From: Luteolibacter luteus
Lineage (GTDB): Bacteria > Verrucomicrobiota > Verrucomicrobiia > Verrucomicrobiales > Akkermansiaceae
Assembly: GCF_012913485.1 (NCBI RefSeq)
Contig: NZ_CP051774.1
Span: forward strand, 5,146,001-5,210,000
Direction of reading: 5' to 3'
DNA length: 64,000 nt
The number at the start of each line of letters is the position of its first letter. Positions within the stretch are counted from its first letter, which is position 1. The notes under the pieces are model-generated. The model was not told where the DNA came from. It saw only the letters and a program-made list of their open reading frames with translations, and did no database searches. Positions 1-8,231 of the stretch are shown piece after piece. The position numbers and the translations under genes were made by a program.

Positions 1-2
1 TC

Positions 3-155
3 CTGTTCACCGCCTATCTGCTCTATGGGCTGGCGGTGCGCCCCTTCCTCTCTCCCAAGGTGCAGCGCGAGATCGAGGTGGATGATGAGGCGGGTGATGA
101 CCCTGCGGAGGCCCTGAGTCAAACCGATCACTCGCCGGAGAATCGAGTTGATTAA
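3..155 (+). CDS. 3' end of a membrane protein, possibly CDP-diacylglycerol-serine O-phosphatidyltransferase
   Basis: Only the last 50 codons are present; the gene begins before the window. The visible part has a hydrophobic stretch (LFTAYLLYGLAVRPFLS), then a basic-acidic turn (KVQREIE) and an acidic hydrophilic tail ending in a TAA. A last membrane helix ending in YLLYG-x-VRPF resembles the C-terminus of PssA-type CDP-alcohol phosphatidyltransferases, but the catalytic motif lies outside the window, so this is a tentative reading. The stop codon lies inside an AT-rich palindrome (148-169), and the next gene starts 28 bases further on the same strand. Confidence 0.4.
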   Translation: MFTAYLLYGLAVRPFLSPKVQREIEVDDEAGDDPAEALSQTDHSPENRVD

Positions 156-169
156 GATAGCTTAATCAA
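148..169. promoter_or_regulatory. Perfect AT-rich palindrome upstream of the amidase gene
   Basis: The sequence is TTGATTAAG-N4-CTTAATCAA, a perfect 9-bp inverted repeat with a 4-base centre. It spans the stop codon of the upstream gene and ends 14 bases before the GTG of the amidase gene. It stands out as AT-rich in very GC-rich DNA. It could be an operator for a dimeric repressor or a weak RNA hairpin. It has no GC-rich stem or T-run, so it does not look like an ordinary terminator. Confidence 0.4.
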
Positions 170-183
170 TTATCTCCCGGGGA

Positions 184-810
184 GTGAGGTCTTTCCCGGG
201 CGTGACGATTTCCTCCCTCTTTCTCCGGGCCGCGAGCCTGCTGGCGGGATTATGTCTCCTGTTGGGAGGGACCGCGGAGGCGGCGCGGTTTCATACCGTG
301 GTGATTGATCCCGGGCATGGTGGGAAGGATAAGGGTGCCTTCCGTGGCGGCGTGCGGGAATCCCATCTCACCCTGCAGACGGCCCGGCGGTTGGAGTCGC
401 TGCTGAAGCGGAAGGGCCTGAAAACGACGATGACGCGGAGGAGCGATGTCTTTGTCTCGCTCAGCAGTCGCGTGGCCATTGCGAACCGGCATCGCTCCGC
501 AGTGTTTGTGAGCATTCACTTCAACGCATGCAGGGATTCGCGGTATCGGGGGGTGGAGACCTTTTACGGAGGGCCGGCGGGGAGCAAACTGGCGCGGGCG
601 ATCCAGACGCGCTTGGCCAGTCGATTGAAGACGCATAACCGCGGGGTGAAGCAGCGGAGCTTCAAGGTGCTGCGGCAGACGAAATGCCCGGCAGTGCTGG
701 TGGAGTGCGGCTTTCTCAGCCATGGAGGCGAGAGGAACCGTTGCCGGAGCGGTGCTTATCAACAGACGGCGGCGCAGGCGATCTGTGATGGGATCATGGC
801 CGTGAGATAG
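184..810 (+). CDS. N-acetylmuramoyl-L-alanine amidase (Amidase_3 / AmiC type)
   Basis: Zinc amidase that cuts the bond between N-acetylmuramic acid and the stem-peptide L-alanine of peptidoglycan, used in cell separation and wall turnover in the periplasm. The 208-residue protein has an N-terminal signal peptide (hydrophobic stretch about 10-30, ending AEA). The catalytic domain follows, with the Amidase_3 motifs IDPGHGG (His45), a Glu at 59, SIHFNA (His112) and LVECGFLSH (catalytic Glu174). It is a minimal enzyme with no AMIN or SPOR domain. The start is GTG at 184; no ATG lies upstream in frame. It follows the preceding gene closely, but a palindrome separates them. Confidence 0.92.
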   Translation: MRSFPGVTISSLFLRAASLLAGLCLLLGGTAEAARFHTVVIDPGHGGKDKGAFRGGVRESHLTLQTARRLESLLKRKGLKTTMTRRSDVFVSLSSRVAIANRHRSAVFVSIHFNACRDSRYRGVETFYGGPAGSKLARAIQTRLASRLKTHNRGVKQRSFKVLRQTKCPAVLVECGFLSHGGERNRCRSGAYQQTAAQAICDGIMAVR

Positions 811-950
811 GGACCGGGATGGATGGAATGAGGAAAGGCGGTGCCTGGCAGGGCGGACCTGTCGGTGATCCAAGCGGCAGTGGACTTCCGCCGTCCCAAT
901 GGGGCTGTCGAAGTGAGGCGGGCACCTCGCTATCCCGGGTCAGAGAAAGT

Positions 951-1727
951 TCACGGGCTCATCACGCCCTTTTTGGAGGGGGACTTGATGGCTTCGATGA
1001 GCTTCATGGCGACGGTAGGCCATTCGGTCTGCGCGGCCTCTTCGAGGGCGTCCTCGCGGCGTTTGCCGGATTTGAAGAGAAGTTGGTAGGCGCGTTTGAT
1101 GGCGGTGCGTTCTTCGATGGAGAAGCCCGCACGCTTGAGGCCTACCGAGTTCAGTCCGGCGACGGTATTGATGCCATAGGCCATGCAGTAAGGAGGCATG
1201 TCCTGGCTGACGGCGGTCAGGCCTTGAACCATGGCGAGGTCGCCAATTCTCACGAACTGGTGCACCCCGACCGCGCCGCCGAGGAAGGCTTTGTTGCCCA
1301 CGGTGACGTGACCGGCGAGGAGGACGTTGTTCGCGAGGATATTGCCATCGCCCAGCTTCACGTCATGGGCAAGGTGGGCACCGGTCATGAGGAAATTGCC
1401 CTCACCCATCACGGTGTCATGTCCCGACTTCGAGCCGCGGTGGACGGTCACGTACTCCCGCAGGGTATTGCGCGGGCCGATGACCACGCCGGAAGTGCAG
1501 GAGGGATCGAAAGAGAGATCCTGGGGATCGGCACCGATGATCGCGCCCCAGCCGATGTTGCAGCCCTCGCCGATCGAGGTCCGGCCGGAGATCCAAGCGT
1601 GGCCGCCGATCTTCACGCCGGCGGCGATTTTCACCGGGCCCTCGATTACCGAGAAGGGGCCGACGCTGACGTCCTCCGCGAGTTCCGCTTCAGGGGAGAC
1701 GATGGCAGAAGGATGGATGGTCGGCAC
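951..1727 (-). CDS. lpxA: Acyl-ACP--UDP-N-acetylglucosamine O-acyltransferase (LpxA)
   Basis: First enzyme of lipid A synthesis: transfers an R-3-hydroxyacyl chain from acyl carrier protein to the 3-OH of UDP-GlcNAc in the cytoplasm. The protein is a left-handed beta-helix of hexapeptide repeats, beginning IHPSAIVSPEAEL, with the active-site motif GAHLAHD (catalytic His near residue 121) and GVHQFVRIG. A C-terminal helical domain follows, with KRAYQLLFKSG. Starting at the GTG at 1727 gives 258 residues, close to the usual length of about 262. An in-frame ATG at 1826 would add 33 atypical residues and overlap the divergent rsmB-like gene by 8 bp, so it is less likely. Its presence implies a lipopolysaccharide-type outer membrane. 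Confidence 0.93.
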   Translation of the reverse strand: MPTIHPSAIVSPEAELAEDVSVGPFSVIEGPVKIAAGVKIGGHAWISGRTSIGEGCNIGWGAIIGADPQDLSFDPSCTSGVVIGPRNTLREYVTVHRGSKSGHDTVMGEGNFLMTGAHLAHDVKLGDGNILANNVLLAGHVTVGNKAFLGGAVGVHQFVRIGDLAMVQGLTAVSQDMPPYCMAYGINTVAGLNSVGLKRAGFSIEERTAIKRAYQLLFKSGKRREDALEEAAQTEWPTVAMKLIEAIKSPSKKGVMSP

Positions 1728-1818
1728 GGCGGGCTTGTAAGGCAGGGCGGGGCGCGGCGGCAAGAACGGCTCCCGTCCGCAGGCGAGATAAGATCGGCGT
1801 TGAGAAAATGCCCGGGCC

Positions 1819-3015
1819 GTGTCCAAGTTCGCTGCCGTGAGAATTCACCGGATGCTGGCGGAAGGGTGCGCGGGAGTGCTGCGCGAGGTATTTGACCGTG
1901 GCTGCGTGCTGGACCGGGTGATCGACCAGACTTTCCGCGCGAACCCGAAGTGGGGAAAGCGCGACCGCGGCTTCGTCGCGGAGACGGTTTTCGAGATCGT
2001 TCGCTGGCGCCGCGCGCTGGCGTTCGTGGCGGGAGGTGATTCGGTGGAGGCGCTCTGCGCGGCCCAGTGGAATCGCCAGGGGATGAACATTCCGGATTGG
2101 TGGGAGTGGAAGGGTGGCAAGCTCACGGAGATGAATGATCGTGAGGAAGCGCTGGGCTCCGAACCGCGGGCGATCCGCGAGTCGATCCCGGATTGGCTGG
2201 ATGCCCGGGGTGCCTCGGAGCTGGGCGAGATTTGGGATGCGGAGATTTCCGCGCTCAATCATCGCGCGCCGGTTTTCCTGCGGGTGAATCGCCTGCGGAT
2301 TTCGATGGATGGTGCGATCCGCTGGCTGGCGGAGAACGGGGTGATCGCGGATCGGGTGAAGGACGCACCGGACGCTCTGGTCCTACCGGAAGGAAAAGGG
2401 ATTCCGAAGGCGCTGGCTGGTGAGGGCTTCGTGGAAATTCAGGATGCGGGATCGCAGGTGATCGCGCCTTTGCTCGAGGTGGAACCTGGCATGCGGGTGA
2501 TCGATGCCTGTGCCGGTGCGGGTGGCAAAACGCTGCACCTGGCCGCGCTGATGCAGGGCAGGGGCGAGATCGTGGCTATGGATGTTTCCACGGCGAAGTT
2601 GAGCGAGCTGCGTCGCCGCGCCGCGCGGGCAGGGACGCGGATCATCCGCACGGAGACCTGGCGCGAGGACACGCTGAAGCGGTATGCCGGATGGGCGGAT
2701 CGAGTGCTGATTGATGCGCCGTGTTCCGGGCTCGGGACCTTGAGGCGGCAGCCGGATTTGAAATGGCGCTTGAGCGAGGCCGCGGTGGAGAAGACACGAC
2801 GGCTGCAACGGAGGCTGTTAGATCATTATCCCGCGCTGTTGAAGCCGGGAGGGAAGTTTGTCTATGCCACCTGCTCGGTGTTGCCTTCGGAGAATGCGGG
2901 GCAGTTGGATCTGCTCGCGGAGCGGGACGGGAGGTTCAAGATGGAGGAGAGCGTGACCGTTTCGCCCTCGCAGAGCGGGTGGGATGGGTTCTTCGCGGCG
3001 AGGCTTTCGGTCTGA
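1819..3015 (+). CDS. RsmB-like 16S rRNA m5C methyltransferase (NOL1/NOP2/Sun family)
   Basis: SAM-dependent RNA cytosine-5 methyltransferase, probably acting on 16S rRNA. The 398-residue protein has an N-terminal helical NusB-like half (about 1-150). The catalytic half shows motif I DACAGAGGKT (about 229), motif IV IDAPCSGLGTLRR with the Cys that helps product release (about 300), and motif VI YATCSVLPSEN with the catalytic Cys (about 352). The two-cysteine arrangement is diagnostic for the RNA m5C family. The start is GTG at 1819. It is divergent from lpxA, and any promoters must fit in the short gap. The exact target base cannot be told from sequence. Confidence 0.88.
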   Translation: MSKFAAVRIHRMLAEGCAGVLREVFDRGCVLDRVIDQTFRANPKWGKRDRGFVAETVFEIVRWRRALAFVAGGDSVEALCAAQWNRQGMNIPDWWEWKGGKLTEMNDREEALGSEPRAIRESIPDWLDARGASELGEIWDAEISALNHRAPVFLRVNRLRISMDGAIRWLAENGVIADRVKDAPDALVLPEGKGIPKALAGEGFVEIQDAGSQVIAPLLEVEPGMRVIDACAGAGGKTLHLAALMQGRGEIVAMDVSTAKLSELRRRAARAGTRIIRTETWREDTLKRYAGWADRVLIDAPCSGLGTLRRQPDLKWRLSEAAVEKTRRLQRRLLDHYPALLKPGGKFVYATCSVLPSENAGQLDLLAERDGRFKMEESVTVSPSQSGWDGFFAARLSV

Positions 3016-3041
3016 GGAGACGGCGTTGCCGTTCTCTCCGA

Positions 3042-3644
3042 TCAAGCAGCGGGAGTGAGCGTCGGCTTCGGGGTATTGCCGCGGATGACCTTGACCGGGG
3101 TGCCGACCTTTACCTGCTCATAGAGCTTTGGAACAAAGTCGCGGGGGAGGCGGATGCAGCCGTGCGATGCGGCTTCACCGGGCTTCGGGATTTCGCCGGC
3201 GTGGAGGCCGACGCCGTAGCTGGTGATCCGCATCCAGTAGTGCATGGGGGCGGGATGGTAGAACTGGCCCTCAGGCACGGGGGTGGTCGGCTTGGCATCG
3301 CCATTGGTCACATTGCCCGCGGCATCGGCGATCCAACCGTAGCGGTCGGAATGCTTCAGCTCCATCTTCTCGGTGATCTTATAGTTCCCCGGCTTGGTGG
3401 AGTGGCCTTCCTTTCCAGAAGAAACATAGGACCAGCCGACGGTGCGCTCGCCGCGGCGATAGGTGGCCACCTGCGAGGAGAGATCGATTTCCACCGACAT
3501 GTCCTCCGGACCGCCATCGTCCTCCCAATCATACATCACCCGCGATGCCTGTGGCGGGGGTGACGGCTTGAACAGCGAACAGGAGCAGGTGGAAAGCGCG
3601 AGGGATGCGAAGGCGACTCGCGAAAGGAGGGAAGCGGAAGTCAT
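3042..3644 (-). CDS. L,D-transpeptidase (YkuD domain) secreted protein
   Basis: The 200-residue exported protein has a hydrophobic signal ending in a Cys-rich stretch (LALSTCSCS, 15-23), which could be an imperfect lipobox. The YkuD catalytic signature is at 160-166: SHGCIRL, with nucleophile Cys163, His161 and Arg165; His148 lies upstream. Such enzymes form 3-3 crosslinks in peptidoglycan or attach proteins to it. It is convergent with the methyltransferase gene, whose stop lies 26 bases away, and divergent from the DUF1080 gene. Family assignment is firm; whether it is a crosslinking or an anchoring enzyme is unknown. Confidence 0.9.
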   Translation of the reverse strand: MTSASLLSRVAFASLALSTCSCSLFKPSPPPQASRVMYDWEDDGGPEDMSVEIDLSSQVATYRRGERTVGWSYVSSGKEGHSTKPGNYKITEKMELKHSDRYGWIADAAGNVTNGDAKPTTPVPEGQFYHPAPMHYWMRITSYGVGLHAGEIPKPGEAASHGCIRLPRDFVPKLYEQVKVGTPVKVIRGNTPKPTLTPAA

Positions 3645-3755
3645 GGGGCGAACGGAGCGGACTATCTGCGGATCAGGTCATCCGATCCAGTGTATTCACG
3701 CCGTAGGCGCGACCTTGCGTGATCCCGTAGTCCGGCTATACCGGAGGTAACTTCC

Positions 3756-4544
3756 ATGAAATCCGCGTCTCCGATACTTGCCGGTCTTTTGATCTCGTCC
3801 GTCTTCTCCAGTCCGGCTTTGGCCGCGGAACATGAATGGGTGAAGCTTTTCAACGGCAAGGATCTCAGTGGCTGGACGCCGAAGATCACCGGTCACCCGC
3901 TGGGCGAGAATGCCCATGATACCTTCAGCGTCGACGATGGCATCATCAAGGTCTCCTACGACAAATACGGGAAGTTCGAGGGACAGTTCGGCCACCTTTA
4001 TACGAACCTGTCCTACTCTCACTACATCCTGCGGATGGAATATCGCTTCGATGGCAAGATGATGGCGGATGCGCCGAACTATGTGAACCTGAACAGCGGG
4101 GTGATGTATCATTCCCAGCCACCGCAGAGCCTGGGACTGAAGCAGCCTTTTCCGGTGAGCCTGGAGTTCCAATTCCTCGCCGATGAGGGGAAGGGCAAGC
4201 GTCCGACCGGAAACGTGTGTACGCCGGGAACCAATCTGGAGATCGATGGAAAGCTGGTGACGCAGCACATCGTGGAGTCCACCGCTCCGACCTTCCAGCC
4301 GGGAGATTGGGTGAAGATCGAACTGGAAGTGCGTGGCGACAAGGAGGTGATCCACCGGGTGAACGGCCAGGAGGTGCTGCGCTACCAGAAACCGCAGCTC
4401 GACCCCGAAGGCCGGATCGAATCGAGCAAGGAGCTCTATGCCGCCGGGGCGATCACACCGCTGGCTTTCGGGCACATCGCGCTACAGGCGGAGGGGCAGC
4501 CGGTCTGGTTCCGGAATATCGAGCTGAAGCCGCTGGACCCGTAA
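3756..4544 (+). CDS. DUF1080 protein (3-keto-disaccharide hydrolase-like, secreted)
   Basis: A 262-residue protein with a clear signal peptide (MKSASPILAGLLISSVFSS..ALAA). The rest is one beta-sandwich domain of the DUF1080 type, recognised by the opening WVKLFNGKDLSGW, the central LRMEYRF and the closing QPVWFRNIELKPL, where glycosidic family members have the same pattern. Members of this family are very abundant in Planctomycetes and Verrucomicrobia, and some act on 3-keto-sugars. The substrate of this one is not evident, and no sugar-oxidising enzyme is adjacent. The start is ATG at 3756. Confidence 0.85.
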   Translation: MKSASPILAGLLISSVFSSPALAAEHEWVKLFNGKDLSGWTPKITGHPLGENAHDTFSVDDGIIKVSYDKYGKFEGQFGHLYTNLSYSHYILRMEYRFDGKMMADAPNYVNLNSGVMYHSQPPQSLGLKQPFPVSLEFQFLADEGKGKRPTGNVCTPGTNLEIDGKLVTQHIVESTAPTFQPGDWVKIELEVRGDKEVIHRVNGQEVLRYQKPQLDPEGRIESSKELYAAGAITPLAFGHIALQAEGQPVWFRNIELKPLDP

Positions 4545-4725
4545 AGAAAGGGAAAATCACGAGTCGATCCGCTTCGCGGGTGATGGGAGCGGTTGATGCA
4601 ATTGTCCGAACTCGTCTGGAGGTGGTCTGTTGTCTCAGTACTCTCCCGCGGTCCTCGGGTGTCTTGGCCGTTCCTGTCTAAGGAAGATCGTTTGACCGGC
4701 AGGCACCTTGAGACGAGGGGATGGC

Positions 4726-5424
4726 ATGCAGAAGAAGGTCGCGATCGTCACCGGGGCAGCCCATGGAATTGGAAATGGCATCGCATGGCGGCTAGCCGAT
4801 GAAGGGTGGGAAGTGGTGGCCGCGGATCTGGAGGCGACGCCCGAGGTCTCAGGGGTGACATCGATGAAAACGGATGTGACCAAGGAGACGGATCTCAAGA
4901 TGCTGGTCGCGCGGACGCGGAAACGCTTCGGGAGAATCGATGCGATTGTCTCGAATGCGGGCATCGGTGAGTTCAAGCCGCTAGCCGAGTCCACGCTGGC
5001 AGATTGGAACCGGGTGATCGCCACGAATCTAACGCCTGCTTTCCTGTTGGCCCGCGAGGCAGAGCAGGACTTGCGCGCGGCGAAGGGAGCGATGGTGCTG
5101 GTTTCTTCAACGCGGGCTCACATGTCGGAGCCGGACACGCATGCCTACTCGGCGACGAAGGGTGGCTTGGTAGCGCTTACCCATTCGCTGGCGGTCAGCC
5201 TGGGGCCGGATGTGCGGGTGAACTGTGTATCTCCCGGCTGGATCAATGTCAGCGGAGAGCGGCTTTCGAAGAAGGATCACTCACAGCATCCGGTGGGACG
5301 TGTCGGTACGCCGGATGATATCGCTGCGGCGGTATCCTTCCTGCTTTCCGAGCAGACGGGCTTCATCACCGGTGCGGAGCTGATCGTGGATGGAGGGATG
5401 ACGCGGAAGATGATCTATCACTAG
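4726..5424 (+). CDS. Short-chain dehydrogenase/reductase (SDR family)
   Basis: NAD(P)-dependent oxidoreductase of the classical SDR type, 232 residues. It has the Rossmann nucleotide motif TGAAHGIG near the N-terminus, the SNAG motif, the catalytic Ser (VSS) and the YSATK catalytic Tyr/Lys pair. It ends with the typical C-terminal EQTGFITGAELIVDGGM. An acidic residue after the second strand (AADLEA) suggests NAD rather than NADP. I chose ATG at 4726, preceded by GAGGGG; a TTG 18 bases upstream is also open. Its TAG stop shares the palindrome CTAG with the stop of the convergent beta-lactamase gene, so the two genes end on the same four bases. The substrate is unknown. Confidence 0.85.
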   Translation: MQKKVAIVTGAAHGIGNGIAWRLADEGWEVVAADLEATPEVSGVTSMKTDVTKETDLKMLVARTRKRFGRIDAIVSNAGIGEFKPLAESTLADWNRVIATNLTPAFLLAREAEQDLRAAKGAMVLVSSTRAHMSEPDTHAYSATKGGLVALTHSLAVSLGPDVRVNCVSPGWINVSGERLSKKDHSQHPVGRVGTPDDIAAAVSFLLSEQTGFITGAELIVDGGMTRKMIYH

Positions 5425-6218
5425 AGCACGTCCTCGCTCTTGATGCAGGCTTTCAGAATCTCCATGCGCTTGGGAGCATCCTTCAGATCGGCCATGTCGA
5501 TGTTTAGCGCGAAGGGGTAGTTCGACTCGCCCTTTTCGATCCATCCGACGATCCAACCGATCTGTGGCTTGGTGGCGGTGCACCAACCGGTCTTGAAGTG
5601 GATCACCGTATCGCCAGCTGTTTCACGCGAGACGATTTCGCGGACCGTCTTCAGGGTCTCCGGCTTCAGTGGCAGCTTGTCGGTGAGCAGGCGGCTGATG
5701 AAGCGGACTTGCTCAACCGCGGAGATTTCCAAGGGGCCATCGAGCCAGAAACGGTCCACGACTTCTCCGGTCTTCATGTTTCCGTAGTCGAGGGAAGCGA
5801 CACCTTTCGCCATTCGCTCTTGGCCGATGCGGCGGGCGAGCTCCTGGTAAATTGGAACGGCGGAGATCTCGATTGCCTTGCGAAGCGGGAGGTCCTGCTC
5901 CCATTCCTTGAACATCTGGGGTTTTCCGCCGTAGGGCAGCACTTCGTCCACGCTTTTCACGGCACCGGTTTCGAGTCCGATCAGCGAGTTCGCGATTTTG
6001 AAGGTGGAAGCCGGGATGTAGCGTTTGGCTGCGCGCTCCGGATTCCAGCCTTTGAGGACTCCGGTTTTCGGGTCCTGCAGCAGGAAGGTGCCGGTAGTGT
6101 CGACTTGGTTGAAATGCTCGCCGAGTGACGGGATGTTCTGAATTGCCGCAGGCTGCGGAGCTTGTCCGAAGGCGGAGGATGCAAAGATCAAGGGTGAGAG
6201 AAGGGCGATCAGCTTCAC
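5421..6218 (-). CDS. Class D (OXA-type) beta-lactamase
   Basis: Periplasmic serine beta-lactamase, 265 residues, with a signal peptide ending near SAFGQA. All class D landmarks are present and correctly spaced: S71-T-F-K74 (nucleophile and the Lys normally carboxylated), S119-A-V121, Y145-G-N, W158-L-D-G and K209-T-G. The FWLDGPLEISA stretch matches the WxxG region of OXA enzymes. The complete motif set argues against a BlaR-type sensor or a penicillin-binding protein, since no membrane sensor domain is attached. It is convergent with the SDR gene (shared CTAG) and divergent from a TetA-like exporter 91 bases away. Nothing suggests recent transfer; base composition matches the neighbours. Confidence 0.9.
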   Translation of the reverse strand: MKLIALLSPLIFASSAFGQAPQPAAIQNIPSLGEHFNQVDTTGTFLLQDPKTGVLKGWNPERAAKRYIPASTFKIANSLIGLETGAVKSVDEVLPYGGKPQMFKEWEQDLPLRKAIEISAVPIYQELARRIGQERMAKGVASLDYGNMKTGEVVDRFWLDGPLEISAVEQVRFISRLLTDKLPLKPETLKTVREIVSRETAGDTVIHFKTGWCTATKPQIGWIVGWIEKGESNYPFALNIDMADLKDAPKRMEILKACIKSEDVL

Positions 6219-6309
6219 GGACTTGAACTAAGAGCGGCATTGCGAGCTCGCAAGGACGGCTGTGTGAATTCGGAGTTGCTCCGGGGTGGGGGACAGGCAG
6301 GCTCCGCGC

Positions 6310-7539
6310 ATGGCCCGGCCGAAGCCTGCGATCATTTTCATCTTCATCACGCTGTTCCTCGATATCTTCGGCATCGGCGTGATCGTCCCCGTGTTGCCGA
6401 AATTGGTGGAGCAACTTCAAGGAGGAGATCTCGAGGCGGCGGCTCATTCGGTGGGGTGGCTGGGGGCGCTGTATGCGCTGATGCAGTTCATCTTCTCGCC
6501 CGTGCTGGGCAGTCTCTCGGATCGCTTCGGGCGTCGGCCGGTGATCCTGGGATCGCTGCTCGGTTCCGGCATCGACTACCTGGTGCTGGCGTGGGCACCT
6601 ACGATGGGTTGGCTCTATTTCGCGCGGGTCGTTTCCGGGATCACGGCGGCAAATATTTCCGCAGCCAGTGCCTACATCGCGGACGTCACGCCGCCGGAAA
6701 AGAGGGCCGCAGGTTTCGGGATGATCGGTGCGGCTTTCGGGCTCGGTTTCATCGCTGGCCCGGCCATCGGTGGTCTGCTGGGTGCCCATGACCTGCGCAC
6801 GCCATTCTTCGTGGCCGCAGGGATCACGCTGCTGAACTGGCTCTATGGTGCCTTTGTCCTGCCGGAGTCGCTGGCGAAGGAGAACCGGCGTCCCTTCTCG
6901 TGGGAGAGCGCGCATCCGATCAAGGCGCTGGTTGCGCTGAAGCGCTGGCCGATCGTATTTGGCCTCGCAGGCACGCATTTCCTGAGCGTGTTGTCGGGAA
7001 ATATCTATCCCGCATTATGGGTGCTCTACACTGGCTACCGCTATGGTTGGGATAGCAAGATGGTCGGGTGGTCGCTCGCCTTGGTCGGGATCCTGGCGGC
7101 AGTGGTGCAGGCAGGCTTGGCTGGGAAGGTGCTGAAGCGGATCGGCGAGAAGCGCGGTATCTACGTCGGCCTGTTAGGCATGGCGGCCGCGATGTTTTGT
7201 TATGGCAGCGCGAACAAGGGGTGGATGATTTTTGCGATCATCTTCGTGGGCTCGATCGCCGGGATCGGCTCGCCTGCGACGCAATCGATGATTTCCAAAG
7301 CGGTTCCCGCGGATGAGCAGGGGGCGGTGCAAGGCGCTTTGAACAGCATCATGAGCATCGCCGGGATCCTGGCACCGGTATTGTGGACAGCGCTGTTCTC
7401 TTGGTCGATCGCCGATGAACGGCACACGAAGGTGCCCGGCCTTGCTTTTTACGGGGCATCACTTGCTTCGATCGCGGCGGTGGGGCTGGCGTGGCGAGCT
7501 TTCCGGCGCGCGCAGCCGGAAGCGGTCCAAGAAGCTTGA
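6310..7539 (+). CDS. MFS exporter of the TetA-like drug:H+ antiporter family
   Basis: A 409-residue inner-membrane transporter with 12 predicted helices. The loop 2-3 motif GSLSDRFGRRPV is the classic motif A of MFS antiporters. The following LGSGIDY, RVVSGITAAN and AYIADVTPPEKRA segments closely parallel tetracycline efflux pumps of the TetA(A/B) group, and GPAIGGLLG is the antiporter motif C region. I chose ATG at 6310 because it begins directly before the first helix; an upstream in-frame start at 6286 is possible. No TetR regulator is adjacent. The substrate may be a drug or a metabolite; family resemblance alone does not prove tetracycline export. Confidence 0.82.
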   Translation: MARPKPAIIFIFITLFLDIFGIGVIVPVLPKLVEQLQGGDLEAAAHSVGWLGALYALMQFIFSPVLGSLSDRFGRRPVILGSLLGSGIDYLVLAWAPTMGWLYFARVVSGITAANISAASAYIADVTPPEKRAAGFGMIGAAFGLGFIAGPAIGGLLGAHDLRTPFFVAAGITLLNWLYGAFVLPESLAKENRRPFSWESAHPIKALVALKRWPIVFGLAGTHFLSVLSGNIYPALWVLYTGYRYGWDSKMVGWSLALVGILAAVVQAGLAGKVLKRIGEKRGIYVGLLGMAAAMFCYGSANKGWMIFAIIFVGSIAGIGSPATQSMISKAVPADEQGAVQGALNSIMSIAGILAPVLWTALFSWSIADERHTKVPGLAFYGASLASIAAVGLAWRAFRRAQPEAVQEA

Positions 7540-7592
7540 GGTGCTTCGGCTTGGTCGTTGGCAAAACCGGCGGGAGCTCCTAACGTGTGCTC

Positions 7593-8165
7593 ATGGGAGA
7601 AAAGTCCGAGAAGGAGAAAATGCTGGCCGGCGAGCTCTACCTGGCCTTTGGCGAAGAGCTTTTCAACGAGCGCCAGCATGCGAAGAAGCTGTGCCGCCAT
7701 TTCAATGCGACGACGGAAGAGCAGATGCCGGAGCGCTCAGGCTTTCTCAATGATCTGTTGGGAAGCTGCGGGACGAATGCCTTCATCGAGCCGCCTTTCC
7801 GCTGCGACTACGGCTACAACATCCACGTAGGCGACAATTTCTATGCGAACTACGACCTGATCATCCTGGACGTCTGCGAGGTGAGGATCGGGCACAATTG
7901 TTTCATCGCGCCCCGAGTTTCGATCTTCACGGCAGGCCACCCTTTGGACGCGCCGACGAGGATCAGTGGCTTGGAATTCGGCAAGCCGGTTACGATCGGC
8001 GACAATGTCTGGATCGGCGGACATGCGGTGATCAATCCGGGCGTGACGATCGGGAGCAACGTGGTCGTCGCCGCAGGGGCGGTGGTGACGAAGGATGTGC
8101 CGGACAACGTGGTGGTGGCGGGAGTGCCTGCGAAGGTGATCCGGCAGTTGGATGTGGCAGGATGA
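7593..8165 (+). CDS. Maltose/galactoside O-acetyltransferase family protein
   Basis: Acetyl-CoA-dependent sugar O-acetyltransferase of the Maa/LacA/NodL group, about 190 residues. The N-terminal maltose-acetyltransferase helical region ([10 protein letters not shown], about 6-60) is followed by a left-handed beta-helix with [19 protein letters not shown] and the catalytic His in FTAGHPLD. The C-terminal hexapeptides end [20 protein letters not shown]. The start is ATG at 7593; a GTG two codons upstream is also open. The sugar acceptor cannot be deduced. It lies 53 bases after the exporter gene on the same strand. Confidence 0.88.
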   Translation: MGEKSEKEKMLAGELYLAFGEELFNERQHAKKLCRHFNATTEEQMPERSGFLNDLLGSCGTNAFIEPPFRCDYGYNIHVGDNFYANYDLIILDVCEVRIGHNCFIAPRVSIFTAGHPLDAPTRISGLEFGKPVTIGDNVWIGGHAVINPGVTIGSNVVVAAGAVVTKDVPDNVVVAGVPAKVIRQLDVAG

Positions 8166-8231
8166 GGAAAGCGGGCGCCGCCTTGGGAATGGTCAGCGGG
8201 TGGAGTTGGAATCCGCGGTTCCCGGAGGCAA

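Noticed and set aside
1728-1826. lpxA start at ATG 1826
   Set aside because: It would add 33 basic residues unlike LpxA and overlap the divergent methyltransferase gene; GTG 1727 gives the normal length and N-terminus.
5713-6978. A 421-codon minus-strand open frame over the beta-lactamase start and the exporter
   Set aside because: It shadows both genes in another frame, starts in the exporter and has no coherent hydrophobicity or motif. Both true genes are supported by complete motifs.
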